DNA from: Amedibacillus dolichus DSM 3991
GTDB lineage: Bacteria; Bacillota_I; Bacilli_A; Erysipelotrichales; Erysipelotrichaceae
Reading direction: 5' to 3'
Assembly: GCF_000154285.1 (NCBI RefSeq)
Contig: NZ_DS483477.1
Coordinates: 310,001-374,000 of the forward strand
DNA length: 64,000 bases
Part shown: piece after piece, positions 8,587-17,018 of the stretch
Numbering within the stretch: the first letter of the stretch is position 1
Layout: the number at the start of each line of letters is the position of its first letter
Program-made: the position numbers and the translations under genes
The notes under the pieces: generated by a model
The model's input: only the letters and a program-made list of their open reading frames with translations
Databases searched by the model: none
What the model was told of the DNA's origin: nothing

Positions 8587-9141
8587 ATGGAGAAAAAACG
8601 CTGTCGTTGGGCAAGCGATGTGGAAGCGATTTATGTACGCTATCACGATGAGGAATGGGGAGTTGCGGTTCATGAAGATAAAAAGCTTTTTGAAATGCTG
8701 GTTTTAGAATCGTTTCAAGCCGGTTTGTCGTGGCTTACAATTTTAAAAAAGCGAGAAAGCTTTCGTCAAGCCTTTGATGGATTTGATGTGCATAAGGTTG
8801 CCGCCTATGATGAAGTTAAGATACAACAGCTATTAGCCGATAAAAGCATCGTTCGTAATCGACGCAAAATAGAAGCAGCTATTCAAAATGCGAAGGTATT
8901 TTTGCAAATTCAAGCGGAATTTGGAAGCTTTGCTAATTATCTATGGGGATTTAGCAAGCATAGGACTATCTATGAATATGAGGAAGGAAGGACACATAAT
9001 GAGCTTTCCGATCGTATTGCAAAGGATTTGCAGACTCGCGGTATGCGCTTTGTTGGAACGATTATCATGTATTCTTATTTGCAAGCAGTTGGTGTGATTA
9101 ACGATCATGAACCAACCTGCTTTCTACATAAAAAGTCCTAG
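8587..9141 (+). CDS. tag: DNA-3-methyladenine glycosylase I
   Basis: A 184-residue base-excision repair glycosylase that removes 3-methyladenine from alkylated DNA. The zinc ligands of the family are visible: Cys6 (KKRCRW), His20 (RYHDEEWG) and the C-terminal His/Cys pair in NDHEPTCF. The QAGLSWLTILKKRE active-site helix is also conserved. The ATG at 8587 is preferred to an upstream in-frame GTG because AAAGAGG sits seven bases before it. The stop codon falls in the loop of the gene's own terminator. Confidence 0.94.
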   Translation: MEKKRCRWASDVEAIYVRYHDEEWGVAVHEDKKLFEMLVLESFQAGLSWLTILKKRESFRQAFDGFDVHKVAAYDEVKIQQLLADKSIVRNRRKIEAAIQNAKVFLQIQAEFGSFANYLWGFSKHRTIYEYEEGRTHNELSDRIAKDLQTRGMRFVGTIIMYSYLQAVGVINDHEPTCFLHKKS

Positions 9142-9154
9142 TGGACTTTTTTTT
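9130..9154 (+). terminator. Terminator overlapping the tag stop codon
   Basis: AAAAAGTCC pairs with GGACTTTTT and the TAG stop lies in the loop; a T-run follows. Confidence 0.75.
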
Positions 9155-9159
9155 GATAT

Positions 9160-9651
9160 TTATTTATCGTTTTTCCATATTTTAGCAAGCAGTGGATAGG
9201 CACAGCAGGCAATTGCGATACCGATTAGCGCTTGTAAAAGATTGGCAAACATGCCACTAAAGCCCAGCCAAAAACTTTCGTTGATCAAGCTGTCAGCAAG
9301 AAAATATCCCAATATCATGGCAGCTCCTGCAAGAAAATAACTGAGTAGACGCAGAGCTTTGCGTTGCTGGCAAATATAGGCAATTATCCATGCCTCTAGG
9401 CCTTTGATCAATAGGGTAGGTAGCGCATATATGCCATAGCCTCCGACAATATCGGCAAGTGCACTACCGACACCGCCTACAAGAAATGCTTGCCAAGGAT
9501 TTAGAAAGCTGGCAAAAAGCATGAGAAATCCATCACCTAAATTAAAATAACCTTGAATTCCGTTAGGTATTTTTATCAAATAGGTAGCCAAAAATACAAG
9601 TGCCATTCCAAGTGCGCTGATAATCAGTGCGTATGTTTTTGTTTGTTTCAT
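9160..9651 (-). CDS. ECF transporter S component (vitamin uptake, PdxU/HmpT-like)
   Basis: A 163-residue membrane protein with about six hydrophobic helices. The start is taken at 9651 (MKQTKTYALI), with AGGAAG correctly spaced before it; a longer frame exists but lacks a ribosome site. The motifs GYFNLGDGFLMLFASFL and GGVGSALADIVGGYGIYALPTLLIKGLEA are characteristic of the ECF_ribofla_trS-type substrate-binding subunits, which share a common EcfAAT energising module encoded elsewhere. The divergent MocR-type regulator suggests a vitamin-B6-related substrate, but that is inference only. Confidence 0.75.
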   Translation of the reverse strand: MKQTKTYALIISALGMALVFLATYLIKIPNGIQGYFNLGDGFLMLFASFLNPWQAFLVGGVGSALADIVGGYGIYALPTLLIKGLEAWIIAYICQQRKALRLLSYFLAGAAMILGYFLADSLINESFWLGFSGMFANLLQALIGIAIACCAYPLLAKIWKNDK

Positions 9652-9687
9652 TTCATCACTTCCTTTATGCTTGTATTCTAACAAATA

Positions 9688-9711
9688 TCTGTATGTTGAA
9701 AAATATACAGA
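9688..9711. promoter_or_regulatory. Inverted repeat, candidate operator between the S component and MocR genes
   Basis: TCTGTAT (9688-9694) and ATACAGA (9705-9711) form a perfect 7-bp inverted repeat with a 10-base spacer. It lies between the two divergent starts, so one regulator dimer could control both. Confidence 0.5.
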
Positions 9712-9737
9712 ATTTAATAAAAATAGCAGGTCAGATA

Positions 9738-9746
9738 TGCTATACT
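9738..9746 (+). promoter_or_regulatory. Extended -10 promoter of the MocR gene
   Basis: TGCTATACT is an extended -10 element about 16 bases before the likely ATG at 9762, giving a very short leader. Confidence 0.55.
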
Positions 9747-9761
9747 GTGATGGGTGATAAG

Positions 9762-11129
9762 ATGAAGATGAATATAACCAATTTTGAAAAAAAAGCACAT
9801 TCGTATCTTTATCAACAGATTGCAGATCAGTTGGCCATGGATATTCGTTTGGGGTATTTGAAGAAGGGAGATCAGCTGTTAAGTATTCGTAAGGCTGCAC
9901 AATACTATCATGTTTCTAAGACATGTATCGAGCATGCTTATGAACAGCTGCTTGTCGATGGCATCATCACAGCACATGCCAAACGTGGCTATTTTGTGGA
10001 TACCAGCAAGGAGCAGTTGCTTCTGCGCTCAGAAATCTTAGCCGATAAACCGCTTGATAAACCATCTATTCGCTATGATCTATGTTCACAAAGCATTGAT
10101 TTTGAAACCTTTGATACAATGCTTTGGAAACGATATATAAAGGATATATTGGAACAAAGCAGCAGCATTGCTACCTATGGTGATCCACAGGGAGAAAAGC
10201 AGCTGCGTATGGCATTATCACAATATGTTTTTACGATGCGTGCGGCATTGGCACAGCCACAACAAATTGTAGTTGCTTCCAGCTTTCAAGCTCTTTGTTA
10301 CCTGTTGTTTGGGTTGCTTTCAAAGCCTTGTGTGGTTGGAATGTGTGAGCCGATGTTTCTGCCTTTGCAGGGTGTTTGCCAAGACTATGGTATAGAAATC
10401 ATTTCACTTCCAAGTGATGAAGATGGCATTAATCTTGAAGCATTATACCAAAGCCCTGTAAATGTACTGTATGTTCATGCACGTTCTGATGGAGCTAAGT
10501 ATCAGCCGCTTTCGGTTGCTAAACGGAAACAACTGTTGACATGGGCAAAGGATAAAAAAGCTTTTATAATCGAAGATGATCATAATGGGGAATTGCATTA
10601 TGAAACACGTATGGTACCGGCCATGCAAAGCTTTGATGAGGCAGGGAGAGTATTGTATATCGGTTCGTTTTCTCGATTGCTGCTGCCTTCTTTGCGTATC
10701 AGCTATATGATATTGAATAAAGAGCTACTTGCCCGTTATGAAAAGCGTAAGGAATATTATAGTCCAACGGCCTCTAAGGTGGAGCAGCTGGCATTGGCAG
10801 GCTACATCTTAGATGGGCATTTGCAGCGACATATCAAACGGTTAAAAAAGTGTTATCGAGTAAAAAGTGCTGCATTTCAGCATTTCTTGAATATTTATTT
10901 TCCCGATGCAGAGCTAATACTGGAAGAAAGCGCTTTGCAGTATCACATTGTACTTACGGAAGCTTATGATATGGAGGCAGTGGTTCGGCTTTGTAAACAA
11001 AGACAGATTCGTATCAATCAAAGACAAAAAAAGCAGGAGCTGACACTTTCCTTTGCGGCGCTTTCTCTTGAAAATATGGAACAGGCATTGCAGGAAATAA
11101 AGCTTTGTTTACGACAGGCGAAACTGTAA
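9762..11129 (+). CDS. MocR/GntR-family regulator with degenerate aminotransferase domain
   Basis: About 455 residues. The N-terminal winged helix (YLYQQIADQLAMDIR ... LLSIRKAAQYYHVSKTCIEHAYEQL ... AKRGYFV, about 10-80) is a normal GntR DNA-binding domain. The rest has the fold-type-I aminotransferase layout of MocR regulators. However, the PLP-lysine motif, normally GTFSK, reads GSFSRLLLPSLR, so the Schiff-base lysine is Arg. The EDDYDSEF motif reads EDDHNGEL, and the PSHQFPTG loop is lost. It is divergent from an ECF S component, which it probably controls. Start choice among ATG 9750, 9762 and 9768 is uncertain. Confidence 0.8.
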   Translation: MKMNITNFEKKAHSYLYQQIADQLAMDIRLGYLKKGDQLLSIRKAAQYYHVSKTCIEHAYEQLLVDGIITAHAKRGYFVDTSKEQLLLRSEILADKPLDKPSIRYDLCSQSIDFETFDTMLWKRYIKDILEQSSSIATYGDPQGEKQLRMALSQYVFTMRAALAQPQQIVVASSFQALCYLLFGLLSKPCVVGMCEPMFLPLQGVCQDYGIEIISLPSDEDGINLEALYQSPVNVLYVHARSDGAKYQPLSVAKRKQLLTWAKDKKAFIIEDDHNGELHYETRMVPAMQSFDEAGRVLYIGSFSRLLLPSLRISYMILNKELLARYEKRKEYYSPTASKVEQLALAGYILDGHLQRHIKRLKKCYRVKSAAFQHFLNIYFPDAELILEESALQYHIVLTEAYDMEAVVRLCKQRQIRINQRQKKQELTLSFAALSLENMEQALQEIKLCLRQAKL

Positions 11130-11137
11130 GCTAAGCA

Positions 11138-11166
11138 TTGCGTAATATTTTCTAATATTGTATAAT
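11138..11166 (+). promoter_or_regulatory. Promoter of the MATE gene
   Basis: TTGCGT, 17-base spacer, TATAAT. The roughly 70-base leader contains a small hairpin (CTATTTT 11190-11196 with AAAATAG 11205-11211). Confidence 0.55.
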
Positions 11167-11244
11167 CATATCATTCAGCCTTCATTTTTCTATTTTCTGA
11201 TTCTAAAATAGACAAGTGGAGGTTTTTTTAAGGAGTAATGAAGT

Positions 11245-12618
11245 ATGGAAAAAATAACAAAAATGGGGAATGAAAGAGTATTCCCGTTACTTGTAGGTAT
11301 GGCGCTTCCGCCGATGGCAAGCATGCTGGTGCAGTCTTTGTATAATATTGTGGATAGTATGTTTGTAGCAGCTTATTCCAAAGAAGGCTTAACGGCAGTT
11401 TCATTGGCATTTCCGATTCAAACGTTGATTGTTGCTTGTTCGGTTGGAATCGGAGTCGGTGTTAATTCCTATATCGCCCGAAAGATGGGAGAGCGAAATG
11501 TTGAAGAAGCGAAAAGTGCCGTGATGCATGGCTTGTTGTTAGCACTAATAGCATATTTGATCTTTTTCATTGTAGGGATTGTTGCCATTCGTCCGTTTTT
11601 TGCCCTTTATACATCAGATGTCGGTATTTACAATGATGCCTGTATTTATACGTTTATCAATGTGATGTTTAGTTTTGGTTGTTTTTTTCACATTTGCTTG
11701 GAGAAGGTGTTTCAGGCAATCGGAAGCATGAAGGTTCCCATGGCATTACAGGCTTTAGGGTGTGTAGTAAATATTGTTTTAGATCCGCTTTTTATTTTCG
11801 GTTTCAAAGGTATTCCCGGTATGGGGGTTGCCGGTGCAGCCATTGCGACAATCCTGGGACAATTGGTTTCGATGAGTCTTTCCTTTTATTTTCTATTTGT
11901 GAAAACAAAAGAAATTTGCCCCGATGTACGCAAATTTCACTTTTCTTTTCCTACCATTCGTAAGATTTTAAATGTCGGCTTGCCAACCGCTTGTATGAAT
12001 GCATTGGCTAGTCTGCTTGTTGTCGGTTTGAATGGTTTGTTGATTACATTTTCCAACGCTGCGGTATCGGTGTTCGGTATTTATTATAAGCTGCAAACCT
12101 TTGTGTTTATGCCGGTATCCGGACTGACACAGGGGGCTATGCCGATTATGAGCTTTAACTATGGCGCTAAGAAGGTGGAACGCTTAAAAGATGCTTTGAA
12201 ATATAGTCTATGGATTGCTTTTGGAATCATGCTTATAGGAACATTGCTTTTTATGTTAGCACCGAAATGGCTTTTGATGATCTTTCAAGCCGATGCGGCA
12301 ATGCTGAAAATCGGAATTCGAGCTCTGCGCACCATAGCTATCGGATTTATACCGGCAGTTTTAGGCTATATTCTGCCAACCTTATTTCAGTCGATGGGAA
12401 AGGGATTGCCTTCCTTAGCAGTATTTTTATTACGTAACGGACTAACGCTGCCACTAGCTTATATGCTGTCTACATGTTTGGGATTGAATGGTATTTGGAT
12501 AAGCTTTCCACTTGCGGAGGTTGCGGCGGCAGGCTGTGCCACAGGAATTTTTCTTTATATGAATAAACATTATATTCGACCGTTAAAGAAGCTGGAAAAT
12601 GATATTGCCACAATATAG
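11245..12618 (+). CDS. MATE-family multidrug/metabolite exporter
   Basis: A 457-residue integral membrane protein with about twelve helices. The N-terminal PLLVGMALPPMASMLVQSLYNIVDSMFV region is the diagnostic MATE opening, and the two halves repeat it (VGLPTACMNALASLLVV ... GLNGLLI near residue 245). It should exchange a cationic compound for Na+ or H+ across the membrane. It has its own promoter upstream and a terminator overlapping its last codons. The adjacent MocR gene is on the same strand but separated by a promoter. Substrate is unknown. Confidence 0.9.
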   Translation: MEKITKMGNERVFPLLVGMALPPMASMLVQSLYNIVDSMFVAAYSKEGLTAVSLAFPIQTLIVACSVGIGVGVNSYIARKMGERNVEEAKSAVMHGLLLALIAYLIFFIVGIVAIRPFFALYTSDVGIYNDACIYTFINVMFSFGCFFHICLEKVFQAIGSMKVPMALQALGCVVNIVLDPLFIFGFKGIPGMGVAGAAIATILGQLVSMSLSFYFLFVKTKEICPDVRKFHFSFPTIRKILNVGLPTACMNALASLLVVGLNGLLITFSNAAVSVFGIYYKLQTFVFMPVSGLTQGAMPIMSFNYGAKKVERLKDALKYSLWIAFGIMLIGTLLFMLAPKWLLMIFQADAAMLKIGIRALRTIAIGFIPAVLGYILPTLFQSMGKGLPSLAVFLLRNGLTLPLAYMLSTCLGLNGIWISFPLAEVAAAGCATGIFLYMNKHYIRPLKKLENDIATI

Positions 12619-12635
12619 AGTGGTAATATCTTTTT
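12601..12635 (+). terminator. Terminator overlapping the 3' end of the MATE gene
   Basis: GATATTGCCAC (12601-12611) pairs with GTGGTAATATC (12620-12630), then five T. The stop codon lies in the loop. Confidence 0.85.
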
Positions 12636-12738
12636 CATATTCACTTAAATGTATCATAAGCTACACACTGTTATGCTTTTTTAGGGAAAAATCAAAATAC
12701 AAACTTCTTCAATTCTTCGGAAAACGCTTTCCTATAAA

Positions 12739-12747
12739 TGTTATAAT
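12739..12747 (+). promoter_or_regulatory. Extended -10 promoter of glpK
   Basis: TGTTATAAT, an extended -10 element about 90 bases before the glpK start. No matching -35 is clear. Confidence 0.5.
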
Positions 12748-12837
12748 AAATGTAAAGCTGATAATTTCTAAGTATAGGGCTTCTGATTTTGAAAATTATC
12801 AAGCGTTTTGTAAAAGAAAGGCAAAGAGGTAAGTGCT

Positions 12838-14319
12838 ATGCAGAAATATATTTTGGCAATTGATCAGGGAACGACAAGTACACGTGCGATTTTATTTGAT
12901 AAGGATAGCAATATGATCGCAGTAGCGCAAAAGGAATTGGAAAATTATTATCCACAACCGGGCTGGGTAGAACAAAATGCAAATGATATATGGGCAAGTA
13001 CGGTTGGAGTAATGATTGAGGCTGTGGCAAAGGCAGGTATTCGTGAGGAGCAGATTGCAGCTATTGGAATTACCAATCAACGTGAAACAAGTGTGGTTTG
13101 GGATAAACAAAGCGGACAGCCGATTTCTTTTGCGATTGTTTGGCAGTCGCGTCAAAGTGATGCCTATTGCGTGCAATTAAAACAAGAGGGAAAGGAAGCG
13201 TGGATTCGGGAAAAGACCGGTTTGTTGTTAGATCCGTATTTTTCTGCCAGTAAGCTGCGTTTTCTTTTGGATCATGTAGAGGGTGCACAGCAGCGAGCAG
13301 AAAACGGAGAGCTGTTGTTCGGTACGATGGATAGCTGGCTGTTATGGAAGCTTACCAAGGGAAAATGTCATATGACTGATGTATCCAACGCCTCACGGAC
13401 GATGCTTATGAATCTGCATACCCTAGATTATGATGATGAATTATTAAAGCTATGGAATATTCCACGCTGTATGTTGCCGGAAATTCGTGATACGAGTGAA
13501 GTTTACGGTATGTGCAGCGGCTTATTTGATGTGGATATTCCGATTGCTTCTTTGGTTGGTGATCAGCAGGCAGCTTTATTTGGACAAACCTGCTTTGCGG
13601 CAGGTAATGTGAAAAATACTTATGGTACCGGCTGCTTTTTGTTGATGAATACCAAAGAACATATTATTCATTCACAAAACGGCTTGCTTACTTCGGTCGG
13701 TTGGCGAATTGGCAAAAAAACGGATTATGTGCTAGAGGGAAGTGTTTTTGTAGCCGGAGCGGCGATTCAATGGCTGCGTGATGGCTTGCAGATCTTGAAA
13801 AAAAGCAGTGAGAGCGAAGAAAGAGCTCTTGCTGTTGATGATAGTGCAGGTGTATATGTGGTACCGTCCTTTACCGGACTTGGTGCACCCTATTGGAAGC
13901 CAAAAGTAAAGGGAGCCATGTTTGGGTTAACCAGAGGCACCAAGCAGGAGCATATCATTCGTGCAACCTTGGAAGCTCTCGCTTATCAAACCAACGATGT
14001 ATTAAATGCTATGAAGGAGGATAGTGGGCTTGAAATCAAACGCTTGCAGGTCGATGGCGGAGCCAGTCTGAATAATTATCTGTTGCAATTTCAAAGTGAT
14101 ATTACACAAGCAAGTGTGATACGTTCAACGATTAGTGAAACAACTGCTTTAGGTGCTGCTTATTTAGCAGGGCTTGCAGTTGGATATTGGAGGGATCAGG
14201 AAGAGATTTGCAGCCATTTTCAAGCTTCGCATGAATTTGTGCCAAATATGGAAGCAAGCCAGCGTGAAGAATTATTAACAGGCTGGAAACGTGCTATTCA
14301 CGCGGTTATGCAGTTTTGA
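12838..14319 (+). CDS. glpK: Glycerol kinase
   Basis: A 493-residue FGGY-family kinase that phosphorylates glycerol to sn-glycerol 3-phosphate with ATP in the cytoplasm. The N-terminal AIDQGTTSTRAILFD phosphate-binding motif, GITNQRETSVVWD, the catalytic-Asp region SLVGDQQAALFGQTCF and the FGGY-type FTGLGAPYWKPKVKGAMFGLTRGT are all present. It starts at an ATG with AAGAGG before it. Neither a glycerol facilitator nor GlpO/GlpD is adjacent, so it is a monocistronic unit here. Length is normal for the family. Confidence 0.95.
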   Translation: MQKYILAIDQGTTSTRAILFDKDSNMIAVAQKELENYYPQPGWVEQNANDIWASTVGVMIEAVAKAGIREEQIAAIGITNQRETSVVWDKQSGQPISFAIVWQSRQSDAYCVQLKQEGKEAWIREKTGLLLDPYFSASKLRFLLDHVEGAQQRAENGELLFGTMDSWLLWKLTKGKCHMTDVSNASRTMLMNLHTLDYDDELLKLWNIPRCMLPEIRDTSEVYGMCSGLFDVDIPIASLVGDQQAALFGQTCFAAGNVKNTYGTGCFLLMNTKEHIIHSQNGLLTSVGWRIGKKTDYVLEGSVFVAGAAIQWLRDGLQILKKSSESEERALAVDDSAGVYVVPSFTGLGAPYWKPKVKGAMFGLTRGTKQEHIIRATLEALAYQTNDVLNAMKEDSGLEIKRLQVDGGASLNNYLLQFQSDITQASVIRSTISETTALGAAYLAGLAVGYWRDQEEICSHFQASHEFVPNMEASQREELLTGWKRAIHAVMQF

Positions 14320-14320
14320 T

Positions 14321-14350
14321 GTATAAGCTAGGCAGAGAAGCTGCTTATAT
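14321..14350 (+). terminator. Weak hairpin after glpK
   Basis: TATAAGC(T)AG pairs with CTGCTTATA with one bulge. The following sequence is only moderately T-rich, so termination may be partial. Confidence 0.4.
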
Positions 14351-14372
14351 TCTAAAAATATAAACAAATCAT

Positions 14373-14401
14373 TTGACATTTCATGTAACTTACTATACAA
14401 T
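14373..14401 (+). promoter_or_regulatory. SigmaA promoter of the first FMN-binding lipoprotein
   Basis: TTGACA, 17-base spacer, TACAAT, close to consensus and suggesting strong expression. Confidence 0.75.
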
Positions 14402-14438
14402 CTTTTTTGGTAATCAAGATACAGATATGGAGGGTATT

Positions 14439-14861
14439 ATGAAAAAATTATCTGCATTATTATTGATGGCTCTTGTAATCGCTGGTTGCGGTAGCAATGA
14501 TGCAAAAGAAGTTAGCGGTGAAGGAACTGCAGCTGTTGGAGAAAACGGCGACAAAGTAAGTGTATCCCTTACAATGAAGGGTGATGAAGTTGTAGATATC
14601 AGCATTGATGAAACAAAAGAAGGAAAGTCTAAAAAAGAACAGAAATACGACTACAACATGAAGGAAGCTAGTGGTATTCAAAAAGAATGGTTCGAACAGA
14701 TTGAATTCTTAGAAGATTACATCAAGGAAAACGGTATCGATGCAGTAGAACTAGATAAGAAAACAGGTAAGCCAACAGGTGATGATGTTCTAGCAGGTTG
14801 CACAATCAATCTGACAACAATCATGGAAGCTGTAAACAACGCTGCTGAGAACGCTAAGTAA
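14439..14861 (+). CDS. FMN-binding-domain lipoprotein (predicted flavinylation target), copy 1
   Basis: A 140-residue lipoprotein: signal peptide with lipobox VIAGC and lipidated Cys17, a short linker, then one small domain. Near its C-terminus is DDVLAGCTINLTT. This matches the FMN_bind (PF04205) site, normally DxxSGATxT, where ApbE attaches FMN to the Thr; here it is Thr122 in a GCT context. The start is at ATG 14439, with GGAGGG before it. It has a strong promoter and its own terminator. A homolog follows at 14941. It may carry electrons at the cell surface, but that is inference. Confidence 0.65.
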   Translation: MKKLSALLLMALVIAGCGSNDAKEVSGEGTAAVGENGDKVSVSLTMKGDEVVDISIDETKEGKSKKEQKYDYNMKEASGIQKEWFEQIEFLEDYIKENGIDAVELDKKTGKPTGDDVLAGCTINLTTIMEAVNNAAENAK

Positions 14862-14863
14862 GA

Positions 14864-14886
14864 AAGATGCGAAATGCATCTTTTTT
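14864..14886 (+). terminator. Terminator between the two FMN-binding lipoprotein genes
   Basis: AAGATGC pairs with GCATCTT around GAAAT, followed by a T-run. Confidence 0.85.
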
Positions 14887-14940
14887 AGTATATTTAGTAA
14901 ATAATAGGGCATGCTATAACAAACGAAAGGACGGAATAAG

Positions 14941-15369
14941 ATGAAAAAGTTAGTGTTTTTATGTATAGCTGCCTGTTGTTTATTTGGCTGTCAAAATGCG
15001 GAAAAGAAAGCCAAGCAGCATGGTGAAGCCCAAATCGTGCACGAAAACGGAGAAAAGCTGACGGTAGAGGTTGAATTGGTGAATGGAAAGCTTCGCAATG
15101 TCGATATTGATGAAACAGTTGAGGGTAAAAAGCAAACGAAGAAAGAATTGAAAGAGGATTATCAAATGAAGCAAGCAAGTTCTATCGGAAAGGAATGGTA
15201 TGAGCAGGTTGCCTTTTTTGAAAACTATGTAGAGAAAAAGGGAATCAAAGATATTAAGCTTAATGAGGAAGGAAAAGCAACCAATGATGATGTACGAAGC
15301 GGCTGTACGATTGCGATTGATGGGTTTATCAAAGGAATCGAAGAAGCGGTTAAAAACGCTGAGAAATAG
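14941..15369 (+). CDS. FMN-binding-domain lipoprotein (predicted flavinylation target), copy 2
   Basis: A 142-residue paralog of the preceding gene, with a signal peptide and lipobox LFGC (Cys17). The same pattern follows: VENGEKLTV-type strands, a DIDETVEGKKQTKKE loop, a KEWYEQVAFFENYV helix, and the site DDVRSGCTIAID with candidate flavinylated Thr123. The two copies align along their whole length and form a tandem duplication. This copy retains SG before CT, closer to the family SGAT. It sits 79 bases after copy 1, beyond a terminator, and ends before a bidirectional hairpin. Confidence 0.65.
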   Translation: MKKLVFLCIAACCLFGCQNAEKKAKQHGEAQIVHENGEKLTVEVELVNGKLRNVDIDETVEGKKQTKKELKEDYQMKQASSIGKEWYEQVAFFENYVEKKGIKDIKLNEEGKATNDDVRSGCTIAIDGFIKGIEEAVKNAEK

Positions 15370-15422
15370 GAAGAAATGTACTTTATTTGGATTCCTTCAT
15401 GTTTTAGGATAGCTACTAAAAA

Positions 15423-15477
15423 GAGATTTCCATTAAGGCTGTTTCATGCAACCGAATCGGAAATCTCCTATTTTTTT
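15423..15477. terminator. Bidirectional hairpin between convergent genes
   Basis: GAGATTTCC (15423-15431) pairs with GGAAATCTC (15459-15467) across a 27-base loop. T-runs flank it on both strands. It resembles the hairpin at 18139-18186. Confidence 0.75.
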
Positions 15478-15506
15478 ATTCATTATCATGTGGTATTCGA
15501 CGAATG

Positions 15507-16349
15507 TTATTTGTGTTTGTATAGCTTTTGATACGTAGTACATAAAGCATTGAATTTCTCTGCCGCAATATTTTGATAGATTTCTTCTTGGCGATGCTGC
15601 CACATCAGCATTGCCCAAGCACACCATAATAAATTATGGAAGCATTCCCATAGGGTTAGCTGATGGAAAACAGCTTCATTTGGTTCGTCAAAATAATACT
15701 TATAAAAAATATTTCGTAAGTTTTCATCGTGAATGGCATTTTCACTTAAGAAAGACATGACATCAAAGAGCGGGTCATTATCACCGGCATATTCATAATC
15801 AATTAAATAGGTTTGTTCACCATCAAATAAAATATTGCCTCCCACCCAATCGTTATGACAAAGAATTTCTTCGTTGGAAAGCTTTTGAATGTCATTGAGT
15901 ATATTTTCAAAGGGGACAAGGTTGTAAAGTGGGTGCTGTATTTTACTTTTATAAGAATGATAACGGGCAATCGGGTCGAAGCGAACACCGATTTTTTTAT
16001 GTAGGGAGTGAAAATGTTTCATCAGCAAGGCACAGCGCTTTATGGCATCTGGGTTATGATATTCTTCAAAGGTTTTGGCATTTGCGAGATAACGGGTTAC
16101 CTTATAGCCACTGATTTCATCATAGTAAAGAGTTTCTACATCAATACCGCTGTTGGCAATGGCTTCTAGAGCTAAGGTTTCGTGATGGCGGTAAACGATA
16201 TGGGAAGCATCTTCACGAGGAATGCGTAAAACAAATGTTTCCTCACCCATCGTAAGCAGATAATTATGGTTGGTAAGTCCTTTATCAAGGGCTTGGATAT
16301 GAATGGACGAATCGGTTAGCAGTTTATCTAAAAGGCTTAATGAATTCAT
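15507..16349 (-). CDS. LicA-like choline/aminoglycoside-family kinase
   Basis: A 280-residue cytoplasmic kinase of the APH/choline-kinase family. The N-lobe opens with LDKGLTNHNYLL and an FVLRIP strand carrying a nucleotide-contacting position. The Brenner motif CHNDWVGGNILFD gives His165, catalytic Asp167 and Asn172, and metal-binding Asp184 follows in IDYEYAG, then NDPLFDVMSF. All catalytic residues are present. The ATG at 16349 fits the GGTGAT ribosome site. This motif set is typical of LicA choline kinases, but no lic or phosphocholine-transfer genes are adjacent, so the substrate remains open. It is divergent from rdgB. Confidence 0.75.
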   Translation of the reverse strand: MNSLSLLDKLLTDSSIHIQALDKGLTNHNYLLTMGEETFVLRIPREDASHIVYRHHETLALEAIANSGIDVETLYYDEISGYKVTRYLANAKTFEEYHNPDAIKRCALLMKHFHSLHKKIGVRFDPIARYHSYKSKIQHPLYNLVPFENILNDIQKLSNEEILCHNDWVGGNILFDGEQTYLIDYEYAGDNDPLFDVMSFLSENAIHDENLRNIFYKYYFDEPNEAVFHQLTLWECFHNLLWCAWAMLMWQHRQEEIYQNIAAEKFNALCTTYQKLYKHK

Positions 16350-16429
16350 GTAAATCACCAAGCGAATTATAGCATATTTTTTATGAATTTGGTAAAATAG
16401 ATAAGATAAATCATAAAGGAGGAGTCGTT

Positions 16430-17017
16430 GTGAAAAAAATTATGTTGGCGACGAGCAATGCGCATAAGGTGGAAGAATTTTCTGTGATGCTAGCGCCACT
16501 TGGATATGAGGTTATGAGTCTTTTGGATCTAGAAGAGCCTATAGAAATCGAGGAAAACGGTACAAGCTTTGAAGAAAATGCGCTTATTAAAGCAAGGGCC
16601 ATTCATCAGCTTTTGGGAATCGAAGTATTAGCCGATGATAGTGGCTTAGCAGTTAATGCGATGAATGGAGAACCTGGAATTTATTCGGCACGCTTTATGG
16701 GAAAAGACACCTCTTATGCTATTAAAAACCAATATATCATTGATTTTTGTAAAGATAAGGAGGATAAAGGCTGTCAATTTGTCTGTGCCTTGGCTTATGT
16801 TAAAGCTGATGGAAGTGAGGCTGTGTTTAAAGGAGTTGTAGAGGGCTTGGTGGCAGATCATATAGAAGGAGAGCATGGCTTTGGTTATGATCCTTTGTTC
16901 TACTATCCTCCTTATGAAACAACACTTGCCAATGTTGATGAAGAAAAAAAGAATGCAGTATCGCATCGCGGACGTGCAATCAAGGCGCTTATTGCCTATA
17001 TGAAAGAAGGTAACTAA
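16430..17017 (+). CDS. rdgB: Non-canonical purine NTP pyrophosphatase (RdgB/HAM1)
   Basis: A 195-residue house-cleaning enzyme that hydrolyses ITP, dITP and XTP to the monophosphates. Family motifs: MLATSNAHKVEEF at the N-terminus, NGTSFEENALIKA (about 45-57), LADDSGLAV (about 69-77), GEPGIYSARF, GFGYDPLFYY and SHRGRAIKAL near the end. The GTG start is supported by a GGAGGAG ribosome site at the right distance. trmL follows after one base, so they form one operon with the membrane protein after it. Confidence 0.95.
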   Translation: MKKIMLATSNAHKVEEFSVMLAPLGYEVMSLLDLEEPIEIEENGTSFEENALIKARAIHQLLGIEVLADDSGLAVNAMNGEPGIYSARFMGKDTSYAIKNQYIIDFCKDKEDKGCQFVCALAYVKADGSEAVFKGVVEGLVADHIEGEHGFGYDPLFYYPPYETTLANVDEEKKNAVSHRGRAIKALIAYMKEGN

Positions 17018-17018
17018 A

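Noticed and set aside
9652-9900. Extended N-terminus of the ECF S component.
   Set aside because: The extra residues are not membrane-like, cross the divergent MocR promoter, and have no ribosome site; the AGGAAG site supports 9651.
12640-12837. A catabolite (cre) site or riboswitch before glpK.
   Set aside because: No clear cre palindrome or aptamer signature was found; only an extended -10 is visible.
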